Positions 61,901 to 64,000 of a stretch of DNA of 64,000 nt are shown here, in pieces. Source of the stretch: Rhyzopertha dominica (Eukaryota; Arthropoda; Insecta; Coleoptera; Bostrichidae). Below the pieces are notes generated by a model. It was not told the DNA's origin. It saw only the letters and a program-made list of their open reading frames with translations, and made no database searches. The stretch covers positions 1,612,001 through 1,676,000 of the forward strand of contig QCXZ01000001.1 of the NCBI GenBank assembly GCA_025024175.1, written 5' to 3'. The translations under genes and the position numbers were made by a program. Position 1 is the first letter of the stretch; each line of letters starts with the position of its first letter.

Positions 61901-62493
61901 GGAACAGTTACGGTAGACAGGTATTTAATGAATATAAGTATCTTTGGGTTTTCTTTTGGGTACCAGAGCAATATAACCTTATTTCGATTGGAATACTGTA
62001 ATGATTTATATGCTATTTTACAATTGTAAACTGTGTATATTGTCCACATACCTATGTTAAATAAAGTTTAGTAAAAAAGAGCAATTTCTTTGTAGTAGTG
62101 TGTATAATGTTAATTAGTAGTACTAAAAATTATTGTGGTAATGGTATTCTAGTAGTATAAGTAAATTTTGCCCTCTCTAATATATTTTTAATGAAGTTGT
62201 TCTAATGTGTGATGTACTCAGTCATCCGCAATTGAAACCAATGCAAGTTTTCCAAACTTAACTTTATTATTCACGTACAAAGTATTACCTTCCTAACATG
62301 AAGTGCAGGTAAGTACTGTTCATAGTAAAAGCCGGTAGTACCCTTTTTTCTTCCTCCTTCACACGCACATGCGCTACGTTTCACCACTATACACTACAAT
62401 ATTCTCCCCTCTAATAAAATATCAACTCCTACTAAAACTATATGCAATACTGGTAAGTACCTACATACGAATATATTACAAAAATTACAACTT

Positions 62494-63552
62494 TCATAAT
62501 TTATCATACATCAGTCTCTCTACAGGTTTAATCACACGCTTTGGTCTCACATTTTGATCTTCGTTTATAGCAACATCATTATCTTTACTAAAATGTTCAT
62601 CTTTATTTAATTCAACAGGCAAGGACAATTCTTTGTAACCGAATAATTTAATTTGATTGATTTGTCGTTTCCAAACTTGATTTAACTGGGGAATATGAAC
62701 CACGTAAGTATTTCGACCAATACGTTTGAAAACGACACCTTTAATCCACGTGACATTTTGAGGATTGCGATAATCCTCTACAGCTACTGTCTCACCTTTA
62801 TTAAATTCTAAAAATCTGTTTCGTTTGTAATATTTTACTTGATTGTATTGTTGAATTGTCACAAAGTTTTTCACGTCATTATAAGCTTTCGACGGTGGCA
62901 GCATTGTCAAAAAATTCTTCAGTACAAAACGTTTTGGCATTGTCAGTGACCACAACTTTTGGAATTCAAATTCTAGTAAACGTTGTCCTTAATATTTCAA
63001 TTGTTACTTTTGCTGTAATCGAACCTCTATCCATTTTGAAAAAGCATCAACAATGATAAGAAACTGTTTGTTTAAAAATGGACCCATAAAATCTAGATGC
63101 AATCTTTCCCAAACTTGAATAGGGAACGGCCAATTTAATAATTTAGATTTATTTGGCGTCTTTTTCTTAAGTAAGTAATGTTCACAAGTAAAACCTACCC
63201 GTTCTATGTCCTTATCTAACTTAGGCCACCAAAAATACGACCTGGCAAGGCTTTTCATTTTTACAATGCCCATGTGTGAAAGATGAAGCTGATTTAGCAT
63301 CTCCTCTTGCAACACATGAGGTATTATTAATCTATTATTCCACAATAAGCAATCATCCCGTGACCGAAAATACGGTTCAAAATGTTTTTCTATTTTCTTT
63401 GGCCAATCAAACTTTACCCAACTTATCACGGTACACAAAATTTTATCCTGACATGTTGCTGATCTAATCTTTTCAAAATTAATGGGGAATTCAGCATTTT
63501 TCCCAAAATAACTGATAAAATCTATATCAACATTTTCCCAGTGATCTTCCAT
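62494..63552 (-). mobile_element. Ty3/gypsy-like retrotransposon integrase remnant
   Basis: 63004-63552 (minus) encodes an integrase N-terminus: HLSHMGIVKMKSLARSYFWW with FTCEHY (a His-His-Cys zinc site whose last Cys is missing), then HLDFMGPFLNKQFLIIVDAF and SKWIEV with the first catalytic Asp. After a stop and frameshift, a VVTDNAKTF-like block with the second Asp appears near 62950. 62494-62955 then resumes past a deletion and carries the C-terminal FNKGETVAVEDYR and GRNTYVVHIPQ region. The protease/RT part is absent in the window. It is inactive. Confidence 0.75.
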
Positions 63553-64000
63553 TAGATCGAGATAAATAATGAGCAGTATTTTTCTGCGATTTCACAAACT
63601 GAATATTATACACTGCCCAACGGCGTAACCGATTAAAGAAGTTTGCATATAAATTTATTTCATGTCTGAATGTAGTGCATATATTACGCATTCGTTGCGT
63701 ATATCCGAGTTCTAGCGGTAATTATTATAAATAAAAAGAGGTAATGTTTTCAATCAACTTTTTGTAAAAATATGCGGGTACAAGTAACCACAGGCCTTTA
63801 GGAATGAGTTTATATTCCTGGTGCACAACTAGAGTGTTTTATAATGATCACTCTCAACTATTTCTGGTTATATAAACTCGCTTCACTAGATTTACCTTAT
63901 TTTACTTTGGCACTGGAGTCACTAACAACAATTCATTTCTTCCCACTGAAATCCGAACTAGTAGCAGTCGCTTCCACGAACTACCTGACTATAGAAGCTG

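Noticed and set aside
1..64000. Bacterial-type systems, CRISPR arrays, rRNA and tRNA genes.
   Set aside because: None seen. The gene structure is eukaryotic throughout and no cloverleaf or spaced direct-repeat array was evident by eye; a tRNA scan would be needed to exclude isolated tRNAs.

Overview
This is about 64 kb of AT-rich animal nuclear DNA, almost certainly from an insect. It has intron-split genes with GT-AG junctions, long intergenic tracts with no coding signal, and many decayed mobile elements of kinds common in insects (Tc1/mariner-like DDE transposons, LINEs, BEL/Pao-like and Ty3/gypsy-like LTR elements). There are no bacterial-style operons, ribosome-binding sites or CRISPR arrays. 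I cannot fix the order; a beetle or similar insect would fit.

The core is a head-to-tail cluster of three SLC9B/NHA-type (CPA2) sodium/proton antiporter genes. All lie on the minus strand between about 55.9 kb and 23.4 kb, and I call them A, B and C in transcription order. Gene A (55850 to 41966) has six exons plus an alternative first exon. Gene B (38081 to 27908) has five exons. Gene C (26934 to 23363) has four. The three share one exon architecture: an exon of exactly 378 nt, then one of exactly 877 nt, then the last exon, with the same splice phases. Genes A and B keep the Asp-Asp ion-binding pair. Gene C is open throughout but has Asn-Cys at that position and other changes at conserved sites, so it looks like a diverged paralog rather than a dead copy. 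Genes A and B also share a conserved block of about 200 bp just inside the intron after the short first exon.

Downstream of the cluster, on the minus strand at 20.1-20.2 kb, is a first coding exon that ends where a protein kinase glycine-rich loop would begin. It resembles the PKA catalytic subunit 3/PRKX group. I could not find its later exons, which probably lie beyond position 1.

Mobile elements, left to right: a LINE remnant (3.9-5.0 kb); a DDE transposon remnant (9.6-10.3 kb); a related transposon with both terminal inverted repeats (14.9-16.6 kb); BEL/Pao-like integrase in a gene C intron (23.9-25.5 kb); a Tc1-like remnant (29.4-30.1 kb) and a mariner-like remnant (32.7-33.3 kb) in gene B introns; a Tc1 C-terminal fragment (39.5 kb); a 5'-truncated LINE in a gene A intron (48.1-49.9 kb) with a weaker LINE trace at 50.6 kb; a mariner-like remnant (61.8 kb); and Ty3/gypsy-like integrase (62.5-63.6 kb).

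Other structure: three tandem units of about 231 bp (56.3-57.0 kb), a cluster of nested short hairpins directly after them (57.04-57.14 kb), and a candidate small secreted-peptide ORF (57.86-58.02 kb). The remaining sequence shows no supportable genes.
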